Notes: generated by a model not told the origin, from the sequence alone. Positions 7,534 through 16,945 are shown, numbered from the stretch's first letter. The stretch: 64,000 nt of DNA from Candidatus Angelobacter sp. (GCA_035643775.1 DASQPV010000016.1:185252-249251); one strand, 5' to 3'. Program-made: numbers and translations.

Positions 7534-8088
7534 TCATTTAGGAGATAGAATTATAAACATTCGTTTACCCTCCGTTCTTATCGCTTGTTCTATACGACCA
7601 AATGGACTCAAAACATCAACAAATCTATTGATCATTTCCTCGCCCTTCCCTTTATGGAGAATGTTCCTCCCCTTAAAGAATAGAGAAACTTTAACTCTTT
7701 CTTTCGATTTCAAAAATCTTTCAGCATTTTTTATCTTGAATTCTAGATCATGTGAACTAGTTTGAAGTCCAAAGCGGATTTCCTTTATTATCCGTTTTTT
7801 ATCTCTATTTAACTGCTTTTTCTTTTTTTTTTGGTCGTATAAAAACTTTTTATAACTTAGAATCCTACAAACAGGGGGCCTAGATACTGAATCAACTTCA
7901 ACTAGATCTAACCCTTGATCTTTAGCTATTTTTAGAGCTTCTAAAATAGGAAAAACCCCACTTCCATCTTCACTAATTAACCTAACCTCTTTTGAGTAAA
8001 TATGCTCATTAATTGGGTGAAGATTTTTTTCCTTATTGACTTTAATCCTATGGATATTACTTTTTTTTTTAGAAAATTTTCTATGCAA
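7534..8088 (-). CDS. infC: Translation initiation factor IF-3
   Basis: Binds the 30S subunit, prevents subunit joining and proofreads start codon choice. The 184-aa product has the N-domain signature INEHIYSKEVRLISEDG, then EALKIAKDQGLDLVEV, PPVCRILSYKKFLYDQ, a lysine-rich linker, and a C-domain with EIRFGLQTSSHDLEFKIKNA. The ATG start contrasts with the AUU start used for autoregulation in enterobacteria. It lies 3 bp after thrS in the thrS-infC-rpmI-rplT run. Confidence 0.95.
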   Translation of the reverse strand: MHRKFSKKKSNIHRIKVNKEKNLHPINEHIYSKEVRLISEDGSGVFPILEALKIAKDQGLDLVEVDSVSRPPVCRILSYKKFLYDQKKKKKQLNRDKKRIIKEIRFGLQTSSHDLEFKIKNAERFLKSKERVKVSLFFKGRNILHKGKGEEMINRFVDVLSPFGRIEQAIRTEGKRMFIILSPK

Positions 8089-8091
8089 GAT

Positions 8092-9993
8092 TTAAATGTT
8101 TTTATAAAAATTAATTTCTTTTCTTAGAAAGTCTAGAAAGAGATTTATCGAAATAGATCCCAAATTTCCTATTATATGTCTGCGTACAGAGATTGTACCT
8201 TTTTCTTGTTCCTTGTCTCCAATTACAGCTATTATAGGTATTTTATAGGTTTCGGCATCTCTAATTTTTTTAGAGATATTTTCATTTCTCTCATCCAAGA
8301 TAGACCTTACCCCATAAATATATAGCAAATCTAAAACTTTTTTTGCAAATTTAAGATTTTTTTTTTTAATTGGAAGCAAAATAACTTGGGTTGGAGCAAG
8401 CCAAAGTGGGAGATTTCCCACTGTGTGTTCCAAAAGAATCGCTGAAAATCGTTCTAAAGAACCAAAATGTGCACGATGAATTATAACTGGTCGATGAAAT
8501 TTATTATCTATACCTTTATAGGATAAATCAAAACATTCAGGTAAATTGTAATCTACTTGGATTGTACCTAATTGCCAATTTCTACCTAGAGAATCTTTAA
8601 CCATAAAATCTAGTTTAGGGCCATAGAAAGCTGCTTCTCCATATGCTAAAATAGTTTTTAAGTTTTTCATTCTTGAAGAGTGAATAATAGCTTCTTCTGA
8701 TTTTTTCCAATTTTCTTCAGAACCTATATAAGAATTTCTATTATCTCTTAGAGAGATCTTTGCCGTATATTCTTTAAATCCAAAGACCCTAAATACATAA
8801 AAGATCATATCAATCACAGATTGAATTTCAATAGACAACTGATCTTGAGTACAAAATATGTGGGCATCATCTTGAGTGAAGGATCTAGTACGAGAAATCC
8901 CATGTAGCTCTCCGCTTTTTTCATATCGATATACCGTCCCGAATTCAGCTAAACGTTTTGGCAAATCTCTGTATGAGAATTTTTTATTTCGATAAATTTC
9001 ACAGTGATGTGGACAATTCATTGGTTTTAAAAGAAATTCCTCTTCTTTATTAGGAGTCCTTATTGGTTTAAAAGAATTTTTTCCATACTTTTTCCAGTGG
9101 CCTGAAGTTTCATAAAGTATTTTATGCCCAATATGGGGCGTAATAACCATTTCATACCCAGATTTTTTTTGCAACTTTATTAGAAAATTTTCCATACGTT
9201 TAAGTAAGTCGGTACCTTTAGGTCCCCATAAAGGCAATCCAGATCCTACACGTTCAGAAAAAATAAATAAACCAAGTTCTTTACCTAATTTCCTATGATC
9301 ACGCTTTTTAGTTTCCTCCAAAATAAGAAGATACTCTTCTAAATATTCTTTTCTAGGGAAAGAAATTCCGTAAATGCGAGTAAGCTGTTCATTTACCTTC
9401 CAATAGGATCCGGATGTATTGAGAATTTTTACTGCTTTTATCAATCCAGTATGCGGAATATGTACGCCCTTGCATAAATATGTGAAATCTCCATAAGTGC
9501 AAAAAGTAATAACTTGAAAACTTTCGATTAATTCAATTTTATATTTGTTTCCTTCATAATGTTTTATAGCTTCATTTTTTGAAAATGTATCACTTTTAAA
9601 AGTGGTTGATTTTAGAGCGTTTTCCATAATTTTTTTCTCAATCTTATTGAAATCTTTTAAATTCGCTTCTCCAAAATCTAGATCAGAGTAAAAACCATTT
9701 TCAATTGGAAAACCAATATGTAAATTTGCTTTAGGATAAAAATTTAAAATAGCTTGAGCTAACAAATGAGCTGAAGAGTGCCAAAAAGCCTTTTTACCTA
9801 GGCTATTATGCCATGTATAAAAAGATAATTCATCATCTTCGAATATTTCTATATCTAATTCAATTTGTTGTCCGTTAATACTAGCTGATAAAACTCTTTT
9901 TGAAAAACTATGACTGATACCTTTAACTATTTTAGCGGGAGTTATTACTTTGCCATTAGGAATTCCTTTGCCATTAGGAAAACGAATAATCAT
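8092..9993 (-). CDS. thrS: Threonyl-tRNA synthetase
   Basis: Charges tRNA-Thr and edits mischarged Ser-tRNA. At 633 aa it is full length. A TGS-like domain covers about residues 1-60. The editing domain has HSSAH near 72-76 and the LCKGVHIPHTG segment. The class II catalytic core has MNCPHHC (zinc Cys), the GEAAFYGPKLDF segment and motif 3 HRAHFGSLERF. A C-terminal anticodon-binding domain follows. The N-terminus contains a short duplication (PNGKGIPNGK). The start overlaps the ffh stop (ATGA). Confidence 0.96.
   Translation of the reverse strand: MIIRFPNGKGIPNGKVITPAKIVKGISHSFSKRVLSASINGQQIELDIEIFEDDELSFYTWHNSLGKKAFWHSSAHLLAQAILNFYPKANLHIGFPIENGFYSDLDFGEANLKDFNKIEKKIMENALKSTTFKSDTFSKNEAIKHYEGNKYKIELIESFQVITFCTYGDFTYLCKGVHIPHTGLIKAVKILNTSGSYWKVNEQLTRIYGISFPRKEYLEEYLLILEETKKRDHRKLGKELGLFIFSERVGSGLPLWGPKGTDLLKRMENFLIKLQKKSGYEMVITPHIGHKILYETSGHWKKYGKNSFKPIRTPNKEEEFLLKPMNCPHHCEIYRNKKFSYRDLPKRLAEFGTVYRYEKSGELHGISRTRSFTQDDAHIFCTQDQLSIEIQSVIDMIFYVFRVFGFKEYTAKISLRDNRNSYIGSEENWKKSEEAIIHSSRMKNLKTILAYGEAAFYGPKLDFMVKDSLGRNWQLGTIQVDYNLPECFDLSYKGIDNKFHRPVIIHRAHFGSLERFSAILLEHTVGNLPLWLAPTQVILLPIKKKNLKFAKKVLDLLYIYGVRSILDERNENISKKIRDAETYKIPIIAVIGDKEQEKGTISVRRHIIGNLGSISINLFLDFLRKEINFYKNI
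9948..9980. repeat. 15-bp repeat with 18-bp period at the thrS 5' end
   Basis: The plus-strand string ctttgccattaggaa occurs twice with an 18-bp period. In thrS it encodes PNGK twice (FPNGKGIPNGKV), six codons apart, inside the TGS-like domain. It is the same period as the duplication in mnmE. Confidence 0.85.
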
Positions 9994-11264
9994 ATTTTTA
10001 GAATTATTTTCTTTATATACTGAAATTTTTTCAAAAGATCATCTACTTCTTCGATAGTATTTCCAGATCCTTTGGAAATACGAATCTTTCGACTTTCGTT
10101 TATGAGTTCCGGATTTTTACGTTCTTTTTCCGTTAGAGAATATATAATTGATTCGGTCTTTTTAAAAAGATCCCCTTTTAATTCAATTTTATGAAAAATA
10201 TTTCCCATACCCATCATTCCTAATAGATCTTTTACGGGTCCCATCTTTTTTACCTTATGAATTTGACTTAAAAAATCATTAAAATCAAATTTATTTTGAT
10301 CAATCTTCCTATGTAGTTCTTCTGCTTGTTCTTTACTTAATTGCTCATTAACTTTTTCCACCATAGAGATTACATCCTCCATTCCAAGTAGGCTTTTCGC
10401 TATTCTTTCTGGATAGAAAATATCTAAATCCTCTATTTTTTCTCCAGTTCCTATAAACTTTATTGGCTTTTTAGAAATGGAACAAACAGTGAGAGCAGCT
10501 CCTCCCTTAGCATCACCATCTAGTTTATTCAATACGACTCCGTTAAAATCCAGTACATCTTTAAAATTTTTTGCGGTATTTGCGGCATCTTGTCCAGTCA
10601 TTGCATCTACAATAAAAAGGCTTTCTGATGGACGAATCGCTTTATAAATACGCTTCATTTCGTCCATCATTACTTTATCAATAGATAATCGTCCAGCCGT
10701 ATCAATTATTAGCACATCATAATTACCTTCTTTAGCAAAAGCGACAGATCTTTTAGCAATTTCTAAAGTATTTTCATTCCCATTTTGGGAAATAACAGTA
10801 ACCCCTATTTGGTCGGATAGAACTTTTATTTGATGAATAGCAGCTGGTCTATATATGTCCGTTGTGGAAATAAGTGTTTTTTTTCTTTTTTTTTTTAAAA
10901 AATGAGCTAGTTTTACTGAAAAAGTCGTTTTACCACTTCCTTGAAGTCCGAAAATAAAAACAACAGATAAATCTTTTGATAAATCAATTTCATAATTTCG
11001 TATACCCATTAATTCAACAAGTTCATCATGAATAATATTTATTAAAAGTTTCCTTTTATTGAAAGATTCAAAAACTTTTTTACCTAACGCCTTTTTTTTT
11101 ACCCTTTCAATAAATTTTTTAACTACTTTAATATTAACATCTGCATCCAATAATGCTATACGCACTTCCATTAGAGATTCTGAAATATTTTTTTCATTTA
11201 TTTTTCCATGTACTGTTAAAAAATGGATGGCTTTTTCTAGATTTTTTTTTAGTGATTCAAACAT
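9990..11264 (-). CDS. ffh: Signal recognition particle protein Ffh (SRP54)
   Basis: GTPase that binds signal sequences and 4.5S RNA. The 424-aa protein has an N domain (about 1-95), a G domain with GLQGSGKTT at 106-114, DTAGRLS and NKLDGDAKGG, and a methionine-bearing M domain with the SRKIRISKGSG RNA-binding helix. It ends soon after that helix, so the M domain tail is minimal. Its receptor ftsY is at 1077-2006. I did not find an SRP RNA gene in this window. It is cotranscribed with argS upstream and thrS downstream. Confidence 0.95.
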   Translation of the reverse strand: MFESLKKNLEKAIHFLTVHGKINEKNISESLMEVRIALLDADVNIKVVKKFIERVKKKALGKKVFESFNKRKLLINIIHDELVELMGIRNYEIDLSKDLSVVFIFGLQGSGKTTFSVKLAHFLKKKRKKTLISTTDIYRPAAIHQIKVLSDQIGVTVISQNGNENTLEIAKRSVAFAKEGNYDVLIIDTAGRLSIDKVMMDEMKRIYKAIRPSESLFIVDAMTGQDAANTAKNFKDVLDFNGVVLNKLDGDAKGGAALTVCSISKKPIKFIGTGEKIEDLDIFYPERIAKSLLGMEDVISMVEKVNEQLSKEQAEELHRKIDQNKFDFNDFLSQIHKVKKMGPVKDLLGMMGMGNIFHKIELKGDLFKKTESIIYSLTEKERKNPELINESRKIRISKGSGNTIEEVDDLLKKFQYIKKIILKI

Positions 11265-11284
11265 TTTTATTTTTTTTTTAACGG

Positions 11285-13012
11285 CTACATTCTTTCCAGC
11301 ATCTTAATCCCTAATAGATCCATTACCCTCTTTATAACCTTTGCACTTATAGAGGATAAATAAATACGAAACTTTCTTTGATGAATGTTTTTCGAGTTCA
11401 AAATGTTTATATTCTGATAAAATTCGTTAAAACTTTTAGCTAAATCATAAACATAGTTAGCAATTATTGAGGGATTTAAAGTTCTTTCCGCATTTTTCAA
11501 GTAAAAAGAATATCGCTCAAGAATTTTTATAATTTTTTTCTCAAAATAGGTCAAAGAAAAATCATTCTCTAAAAAAGTGTTATATATTTTTGTTTTTAGT
11601 TCAAGAGAACGAATCCTTGCATATGTGTACTGAATGTAAGTAGCTGTATTTCCTTTCAATTCTATGGAATTTTCTGTATGGAAAAGAATTCTTTTTTTGG
11701 GATCAACTTTTAGAATAAAATATTTTAAAGCACCTATTCCAATGATTTCCAATAGAGATGGAATCTTTCCAAGATATTGAGTTAATTTTCTAGCGGTTCT
11801 ATGCATCTTATCCATTAAATCATCAGCATAAACAACAGTTCCTTCTCTAGACTTCATCTTACCTGATGGTAGATCAACCATTCCATAAGAACAATGGAAT
11901 ATAGACCAAGGATATCCTAAATCTTTTAGGATAAGAAATAATCCCTGAAAATGGGAATTTTGTTCTTCTCCAACAACGTAGATCATAGAATCAATAGAAT
12001 GTTTTTTAAATCGTTCAAGAGTTGTTCCAAGATCTTGAGTAATGTATAAAGACGTTCCATCTGAACGAAGAAGAAGCTTTTTCTCTAGTCCTTTAAAATA
12101 CACCCATATTGACCCGTCTTTTTCTCTAAAAAAAAATCCATTTTCAATACCTTTTTTAATAATGTCCCTACCTAGAATAGAGGTTTTACTTTCATATTGT
12201 ATTTCATCAAAATGAACGTTTAATCTTCGATAAGTTTTATCAAATCCATCGTAAACCCATTTATTCATTTTCTTCCATAGATTTAATGTTTCATTTTTAC
12301 CGTATTCCCATTTTATTAAGGTTTCTCTGGCATCCCTCATTATTTCTGATTTTTTCTCAGCTATTTCACGTTTATACCCATTAGCGCATAGAAATGCGAC
12401 CTCTTTTTGCCATTTTTTCTCAAAGAGAACATAATACTTTCCTACAAAATGATCTCCTTTGATCCCACTACTTTTAGGAGTTTCCCCATTGCTAAATTTT
12501 TCCCAAGCGATCATAGATTTGCATATATGAATTCCCCTATCGTTGATAATTTGAGTTTTAATTACATTTTTACCGTTTGCTTTAAAAATTCTTGATATAG
12601 AATCTCCTAAAAGAATATTCCGCATATGCCCCAAGTGAAGAGGTTTATTGGTATTAGGTGATGAATATTCCACCATTACAGAGTACTTTTTTTTGTTTTT
12701 TTCGACGAAAAAGTCATCTTCAATCATACTTTTAAACAACTCTAAGTAATAATCATCTTTCCAAATAAAATTAAGAAAACCTTGAATCAACTGAAAAGAT
12801 TCAAAAATATCTGTGTTAATTAATACAGAATTTCCAACTTCTTTTCCTATTTCTCTAAGAGATTTTTTTATCTTCTTTTCCAAGGTAAATATTACCCAAG
12901 TAATATCCCCTAATTTGGTGTACTGAATTTCTGGCCTTAAAGAAGTAATATTGTAGCATTGATGTAGAGCTTTTCTAGCAATAGATTCCATATAATGGAT
13001 GAAATTTATCAT
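11285..13012 (-). CDS. argS: Arginyl-tRNA synthetase
   Basis: Class I synthetase that charges tRNA-Arg. The 575-aa protein has an N-terminal additional domain and the signature SPNTNKPLHLGHMRN (HIGH motif as HLGH) near residue 130. A KMSKS-like GKMKSREGTVV follows, then a helical anticodon-binding C-domain ending MDLLGIKMLERM. The first ATG is used; an in-frame ATG seven codons on is possible. It is followed 20 bp later by ffh. A 150-bp gap with a palindrome lies upstream. Confidence 0.95.
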   Translation of the reverse strand: MINFIHYMESIARKALHQCYNITSLRPEIQYTKLGDITWVIFTLEKKIKKSLREIGKEVGNSVLINTDIFESFQLIQGFLNFIWKDDYYLELFKSMIEDDFFVEKNKKKYSVMVEYSSPNTNKPLHLGHMRNILLGDSISRIFKANGKNVIKTQIINDRGIHICKSMIAWEKFSNGETPKSSGIKGDHFVGKYYVLFEKKWQKEVAFLCANGYKREIAEKKSEIMRDARETLIKWEYGKNETLNLWKKMNKWVYDGFDKTYRRLNVHFDEIQYESKTSILGRDIIKKGIENGFFFREKDGSIWVYFKGLEKKLLLRSDGTSLYITQDLGTTLERFKKHSIDSMIYVVGEEQNSHFQGLFLILKDLGYPWSIFHCSYGMVDLPSGKMKSREGTVVYADDLMDKMHRTARKLTQYLGKIPSLLEIIGIGALKYFILKVDPKKRILFHTENSIELKGNTATYIQYTYARIRSLELKTKIYNTFLENDFSLTYFEKKIIKILERYSFYLKNAERTLNPSIIANYVYDLAKSFNEFYQNINILNSKNIHQRKFRIYLSSISAKVIKRVMDLLGIKMLERM

Positions 13013-13098
13013 CTAGGTTTTTGCTACGCTTTTATTCAGCGCCTGATTAACATAAACAAACTTCTCCATAGTTCCTTGTCTATAATATAAGAATGACA

Positions 13099-13118
13099 TT
13101 TACAAACACAATTGTAAA
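13099..13118. repeat. Inverted repeat upstream of argS
   Basis: TTTACAA and TTGTAAA form a perfect 7-bp inverted repeat around ACACAA in the 151-bp space between the argS start and the sucD stop. Both neighbours are on the minus strand, so this is the argS leader or promoter zone. It could be an operator or a weak hairpin; no family is recognised. Confidence 0.4.
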
Positions 13119-13163
13119 GCGTGTAATTCTGAATACATAAAAACAGTTTAGGCAGCTGAAACT

Positions 13164-14060
13164 CTAATATCCGCTTTTTTGTTTTATTTTTCTGAATATT
13201 TCAAGTACTTTTTGTCCAATTTCTGAAGGAGTATCTGCTATATGTATTCCGCATTTTCTCATTATTTTTATTTTGGATTTAGCCGTATCTTCTTCTCCTC
13301 CAACAATAGCTCCAGCATGTCCCATAATTCTTCCTTTTGGAGCTGTTTGGCCAGCTATGAACCCAATAACCGGTTTCTTATTACCTATTTCTCTAACCCC
13401 AAGCGCAGCGTCTTTTTCCATTTTTCCCCCAATTTCCCCTATAATAACAATCACTTCGGTAGCATCATCTTCCATAAATAACGAAACAATTTCTTGCATG
13501 CTACTCCCAATAATAGGATCTCCACCAACTCCAACTGCTGTTGATATTCCAAGTCCAGATGCCACTATTTGATCAGCTGCTTCATAAGTTAGCGTTCCAG
13601 ATTTTGACACTATCCCAATTGGACCTCTCTCAAAAATAAATCCAGGCATAATTCCAACTTTGGATTCTCCAACTGTAATTACACCTGGACAATTTGGTCC
13701 AATTAGTCTAGATTTTTTTTCTCTAAGGTATCTTTTCACCTGAATCATATCATAAATAGGAATACCTTCGGTAATACAAACAATAAGGGAAATATTAGAT
13801 TCAGCCGCTTCCATAATAGCATCTGCAGCAAATGCAGGGGGAACAAAAATAACACTAACATCGGCGCTTGTTTCTCTAACGGCTTTATCAACTGTATCAA
13901 ATACAGGTTTCCCTAGATGTTTTTTTCCTCCTTTTCCTGGAGAAACTCCACCAAGAATAGAACTTCCATATGCAATCATTTGCTCAGAATGAAAGCTTCC
14001 TTCTTTTCCCGTGAATCCTTGTACAATAATTCTAGAATTTTTACTAACTAGTATGCTCAT
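13164..14060 (-). CDS. sucD: Succinyl-CoA ligase (ADP-forming) alpha subunit
   Basis: TCA-cycle enzyme that interconverts succinyl-CoA and succinate with substrate-level phosphorylation. The 298-aa protein has the CoA-binding Rossmann start (GFTGKEGSFHSEQM), PNCPGV, SKSGTLTYEA and GHAGAIVGG, which carries the phosphorylated His. It is full length. The beta subunit sucC is not in the window and must be elsewhere if the enzyme works. Succinyl-CoA is also the donor for DapD, which may explain retention. Confidence 0.95.
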   Translation of the reverse strand: MSILVSKNSRIIVQGFTGKEGSFHSEQMIAYGSSILGGVSPGKGGKKHLGKPVFDTVDKAVRETSADVSVIFVPPAFAADAIMEAAESNISLIVCITEGIPIYDMIQVKRYLREKKSRLIGPNCPGVITVGESKVGIMPGFIFERGPIGIVSKSGTLTYEAADQIVASGLGISTAVGVGGDPIIGSSMQEIVSLFMEDDATEVIVIIGEIGGKMEKDAALGVREIGNKKPVIGFIAGQTAPKGRIMGHAGAIVGGEEDTAKSKIKIMRKCGIHIADTPSEIGQKVLEIFRKIKQKSGY

Positions 14061-14161
14061 AATTTCATTGTTATCTGAGCAGAACCTTTCTTATAGTTCC
14101 CCAAAAAAACAAAAAATATTTTAATTCGTATATTAACTAAGTTATTAAAAACGTAATACAT

Positions 14162-14482
14162 ATGATTTTTTTAAAGCGTTTAGGGTTCTTTTCTTTGGGA
14201 GTGATTTTAGGATTGATTATCATGTATTCTTCTAATAAAAGAGTTTTGAATGATCTCAGTAGCAAAGAAATTCTTTGTAAATTTTACGTACCCCAAAATA
14301 AAAATAGAGATTTTATTTGGCTTTTCCACGCTGGAAAAATAAATTTTCTAAGTACCATAAATAGGCCTTTTACTGTATACAAAATACATTATAATACCTA
14401 CATTTTTATAGTAGAAAATAGGGAGAAAACTGCAATAATTCAAAGTGTGAAAAAAGATGAAAAGAACATATCAACCTTCTAG
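14162..14482 (+). CDS. Short membrane-anchored hypothetical protein
   Basis: A 106-aa product with one N-terminal hydrophobic segment ([20 protein letters not shown]) followed by a roughly 80-residue soluble part. The N-terminus and the [11 protein letters not shown] stretch recall a small flavobacterial protein (DUF4258-like) with one membrane anchor that I believe also stands near rpmH, but the match is weak and I do not claim it. The 3' end overlaps rpmH by 26 bp in another frame. Function unknown. Confidence 0.6.
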   Translation: MIFLKRLGFFSLGVILGLIIMYSSNKRVLNDLSSKEILCKFYVPQNKNRDFIWLFHAGKINFLSTINRPFTVYKIHYNTYIFIVENREKTAIIQSVKKDEKNISTF

Positions 14483-14588
14483 AATAAAAAGAGCCTCAAA
14501 ACATGGTTTTATGAAAAGAATGAGTACTAAAAGGAGTAAAAAAGTCTTGAAAAGAAGAAGATCAAAAGGTAGGAAAATATTAGTTTAA
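14457..14588 (+). CDS. rpmH: 50S ribosomal protein L34
   Basis: A 43-codon gene that is easily missed because of its size. The product starts [20 protein letters not shown] and continues RMSTKRS, then RRRSKGRK, which is L34 end to end. The start lies inside the 3' end of the preceding membrane-anchored protein gene (26-bp overlap, different frame), suggesting translational coupling. The mscS-cca frame starts 35 bp downstream. Confidence 0.96.
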   Translation: MKRTYQPSRIKRASKHGFMKRMSTKRSKKVLKRRRSKGRKILV

Positions 14589-14623
14589 AGTTATCCTTTC
14601 AGAGATTTTTTATTCCTTTTTTT

Positions 14624-16945
14624 ATGATTACTTTTCATTTTTGTTGGATGTTTTGGAATTTTTTACTAAATTGGAAAAAACTCTTAAGTTGGAGAGTTAT
14701 AGGATACTTGTTCGAAAGTTTATCCATTTTACTTGTAGCTTTTATAGTAGATTTTTTTTTTAAAAAAAATTTTAATAAAACGTTTCATCAAAAATTTGAT
14801 AAAACAAAATCCTCGGTTTTGAAGAATTGCATGAGTTACCTCCTATTTTTCCTCTCAATAATTTTCATATTTCAAAATATCCCCCCTTTGAAAAATTTTG
14901 GGGATAAACTACTAACTGGATCTGCTATTTTAATAGGGGTTATTGGGTTAGCATATCAAAAGTTTTTTATTGACTTTTCAAGTAGCATTTCTCTTTTAAT
15001 ATCTCAACCTTTTCGTGTGGGGGATTACATTGAAACATCAAAAGGTTTTTACGGATATGTTCAGGAAATAACATTAAGACACACAGTTATAAGAACTGTA
15101 AATAATAAAAAAATTTTTGTACCGAACAGTAAAATAAACGAAGAGATGATTATCAATAATGATATTGGAGACAGAAGAGTTAGAAAAAACATAGATCTTA
15201 AAATTTCTTATAATTCTAAGATAGATTTGGCTATAAAGATTATCAAAGAAGAAGTAGAAAAACATCCTTTTTGTATTGATGGTAGAACATACGAAGAAAA
15301 AAAAATTGATCTACCTTTAGTTATTGTTAAAATAACAAGTTTTAATGATTTTTATATAAATCTTAGAACCTTTGTATGGTCAGAAGATAATAGTAAAGGA
15401 GTTCAACTTGAATGGGATTGCCTTAAGAAAATAAGAAATAGATTTGAAAAAGAAGAAGTTTTCCTTTCTCTCCCAAATAGAATTCTATTAAAAAATTTTT
15501 CATACTCATACAAAGGCTTATATTCTGTTTTATATAAAATGTTTAAAATATTTTACATGAATCTCAATAAAGCTCTTGATAAAAAAGTATTTAAAATTAT
15601 AAGACAATCTTTTCAAGAAATTGGAAATAATGGTTATGTTATTGGTGGATATGTACGAGATTATATAATAGGAAGAATAAAAGAAACAAAATACATAGAT
15701 ATTTTCACACTAGGTGATGTAATTCTTTTAGCCAAACTAGTTTCTAAAAAAATAGAAGGTAGAATTCGTATTTACCGACGTTTTGGAACAGCTTTTCTTA
15801 AATATGAGAATAAAGAAATAAAATTTTTAGGAGATAAAAAGGATGCTTTAGAGGAAGATCAAAAAAAACGTGATTTTACCATAAATTCTTTGGCCATAGG
15901 ATTAAATGTAAATGATTTCGGACAATTGATCGATCCTTTTAATGGATTTCAAGATTTGAAAGATAAAATAATCCGAACGCCTTTAGATCCGTATCCAACC
16001 TATTTAGAGTATCCATTAAGAATGATACGCGCCTTTAGTTTGGGATCTAAATTAAAATTTAGAATAGAAAAATCTTCGTTCTATTCCATTAAAAAAAATA
16101 TCAATCGGATATCTATCGTTCCTATAAAACGCATAATGGAGGAATTCCATAAAATTCTTTTATCTGACCAACCTTCTAAAGGTATTCGTTTACTTTATGG
16201 AGCTGGATTGCTATCTATTCTTCTTCCAGAAGTAACAGACCTTCAAGGTATAGAAGAAAAGGACGGATATAGACATAAGGATAATTTTTTCCATACAATA
16301 GAAGTAGTTGATAATGTTAGCAGAAAAAGTTATTCTTTGTGGTTAAGATGGGCAGCCCTATTACACGATATAGGAAAAAAGATAACAAAAAAATATTTCC
16401 CAAAGATAGGGTGGAGTTTTCATTCACATGAATTCGTTGGTTCTAATATGATACCGAAAATCTTTAAAAGATTAAAATTTTCCCCAGTAATGCAAATGAG
16501 ATATGTTCAAAAAATAGTAAGATACAGTTCTAGACCAGTTTCTTTAGTCGACGATCATACCACAGATTCTGCTATACGTAGATTTATTTTTGATGCTGGA
16601 AAGGAATTGGAAGATCTTATGCTTCTCTGTAAATCCGATATAACTACAAAAAATGTAATGAAAAAGCGTCAATATAAAGATAATTTTACTTTAGTCTCCT
16701 TAAAAGTACAGAAACTTGAAGAAAAAGATAGACTCCGAAATTGGAAATCTCCAATATCAGGAAATGATATTATGAATCTATTTAAGATTCAACCGTCCAA
16801 GCAAGTTGGACTCATTAAAAAATCTCTAAAAACAGCAATTTTAGAAGGGGAAATTTCTAATGAATTTGACGCTGCTTATAAATTTATATTGAGTAAGGGA
16901 GAGGAGTTAGGGTTAGTTAACATGTTTATAGGCGTTGTAAGATGA
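14624..16945 (+). CDS. cca: In-frame fusion: MscS-type mechanosensitive channel + CCA tRNA nucleotidyltransferase
   Basis: One 773-codon frame without a stop. Residues 1-311 form an MscS-family channel: hydrophobic segments up to about 125, then QPFRVGDYIE near 128 and the beta domain with FVPNSKINEEMIIN. Residues 312-773 form a near full-length flavobacterial Cca: GGYVRD near 341, RRDFTINSLAI (here KKRDFTINSLAI), LIDPFNG, a PLRMIRA helix, and an HD domain with LLHDIGK near 580. An ATG at residue 312 (15557) could start Cca alone. Two defects are seen in the Cca half: the catalytic DxD reads YID (Tyr357, Asp359), and the segment before EEDQKKRDF is about 13 residues short. The 3' end overlaps lipA by 33 bp. 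Confidence 0.9.
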   Translation: MITFHFCWMFWNFLLNWKKLLSWRVIGYLFESLSILLVAFIVDFFFKKNFNKTFHQKFDKTKSSVLKNCMSYLLFFLSIIFIFQNIPPLKNFGDKLLTGSAILIGVIGLAYQKFFIDFSSSISLLISQPFRVGDYIETSKGFYGYVQEITLRHTVIRTVNNKKIFVPNSKINEEMIINNDIGDRRVRKNIDLKISYNSKIDLAIKIIKEEVEKHPFCIDGRTYEEKKIDLPLVIVKITSFNDFYINLRTFVWSEDNSKGVQLEWDCLKKIRNRFEKEEVFLSLPNRILLKNFSYSYKGLYSVLYKMFKIFYMNLNKALDKKVFKIIRQSFQEIGNNGYVIGGYVRDYIIGRIKETKYIDIFTLGDVILLAKLVSKKIEGRIRIYRRFGTAFLKYENKEIKFLGDKKDALEEDQKKRDFTINSLAIGLNVNDFGQLIDPFNGFQDLKDKIIRTPLDPYPTYLEYPLRMIRAFSLGSKLKFRIEKSSFYSIKKNINRISIVPIKRIMEEFHKILLSDQPSKGIRLLYGAGLLSILLPEVTDLQGIEEKDGYRHKDNFFHTIEVVDNVSRKSYSLWLRWAALLHDIGKKITKKYFPKIGWSFHSHEFVGSNMIPKIFKRLKFSPVMQMRYVQKIVRYSSRPVSLVDDHTTDSAIRRFIFDAGKELEDLMLLCKSDITTKNVMKKRQYKDNFTLVSLKVQKLEEKDRLRNWKSPISGNDIMNLFKIQPSKQVGLIKKSLKTAILEGEISNEFDAAYKFILSKGEELGLVNMFIGVVR

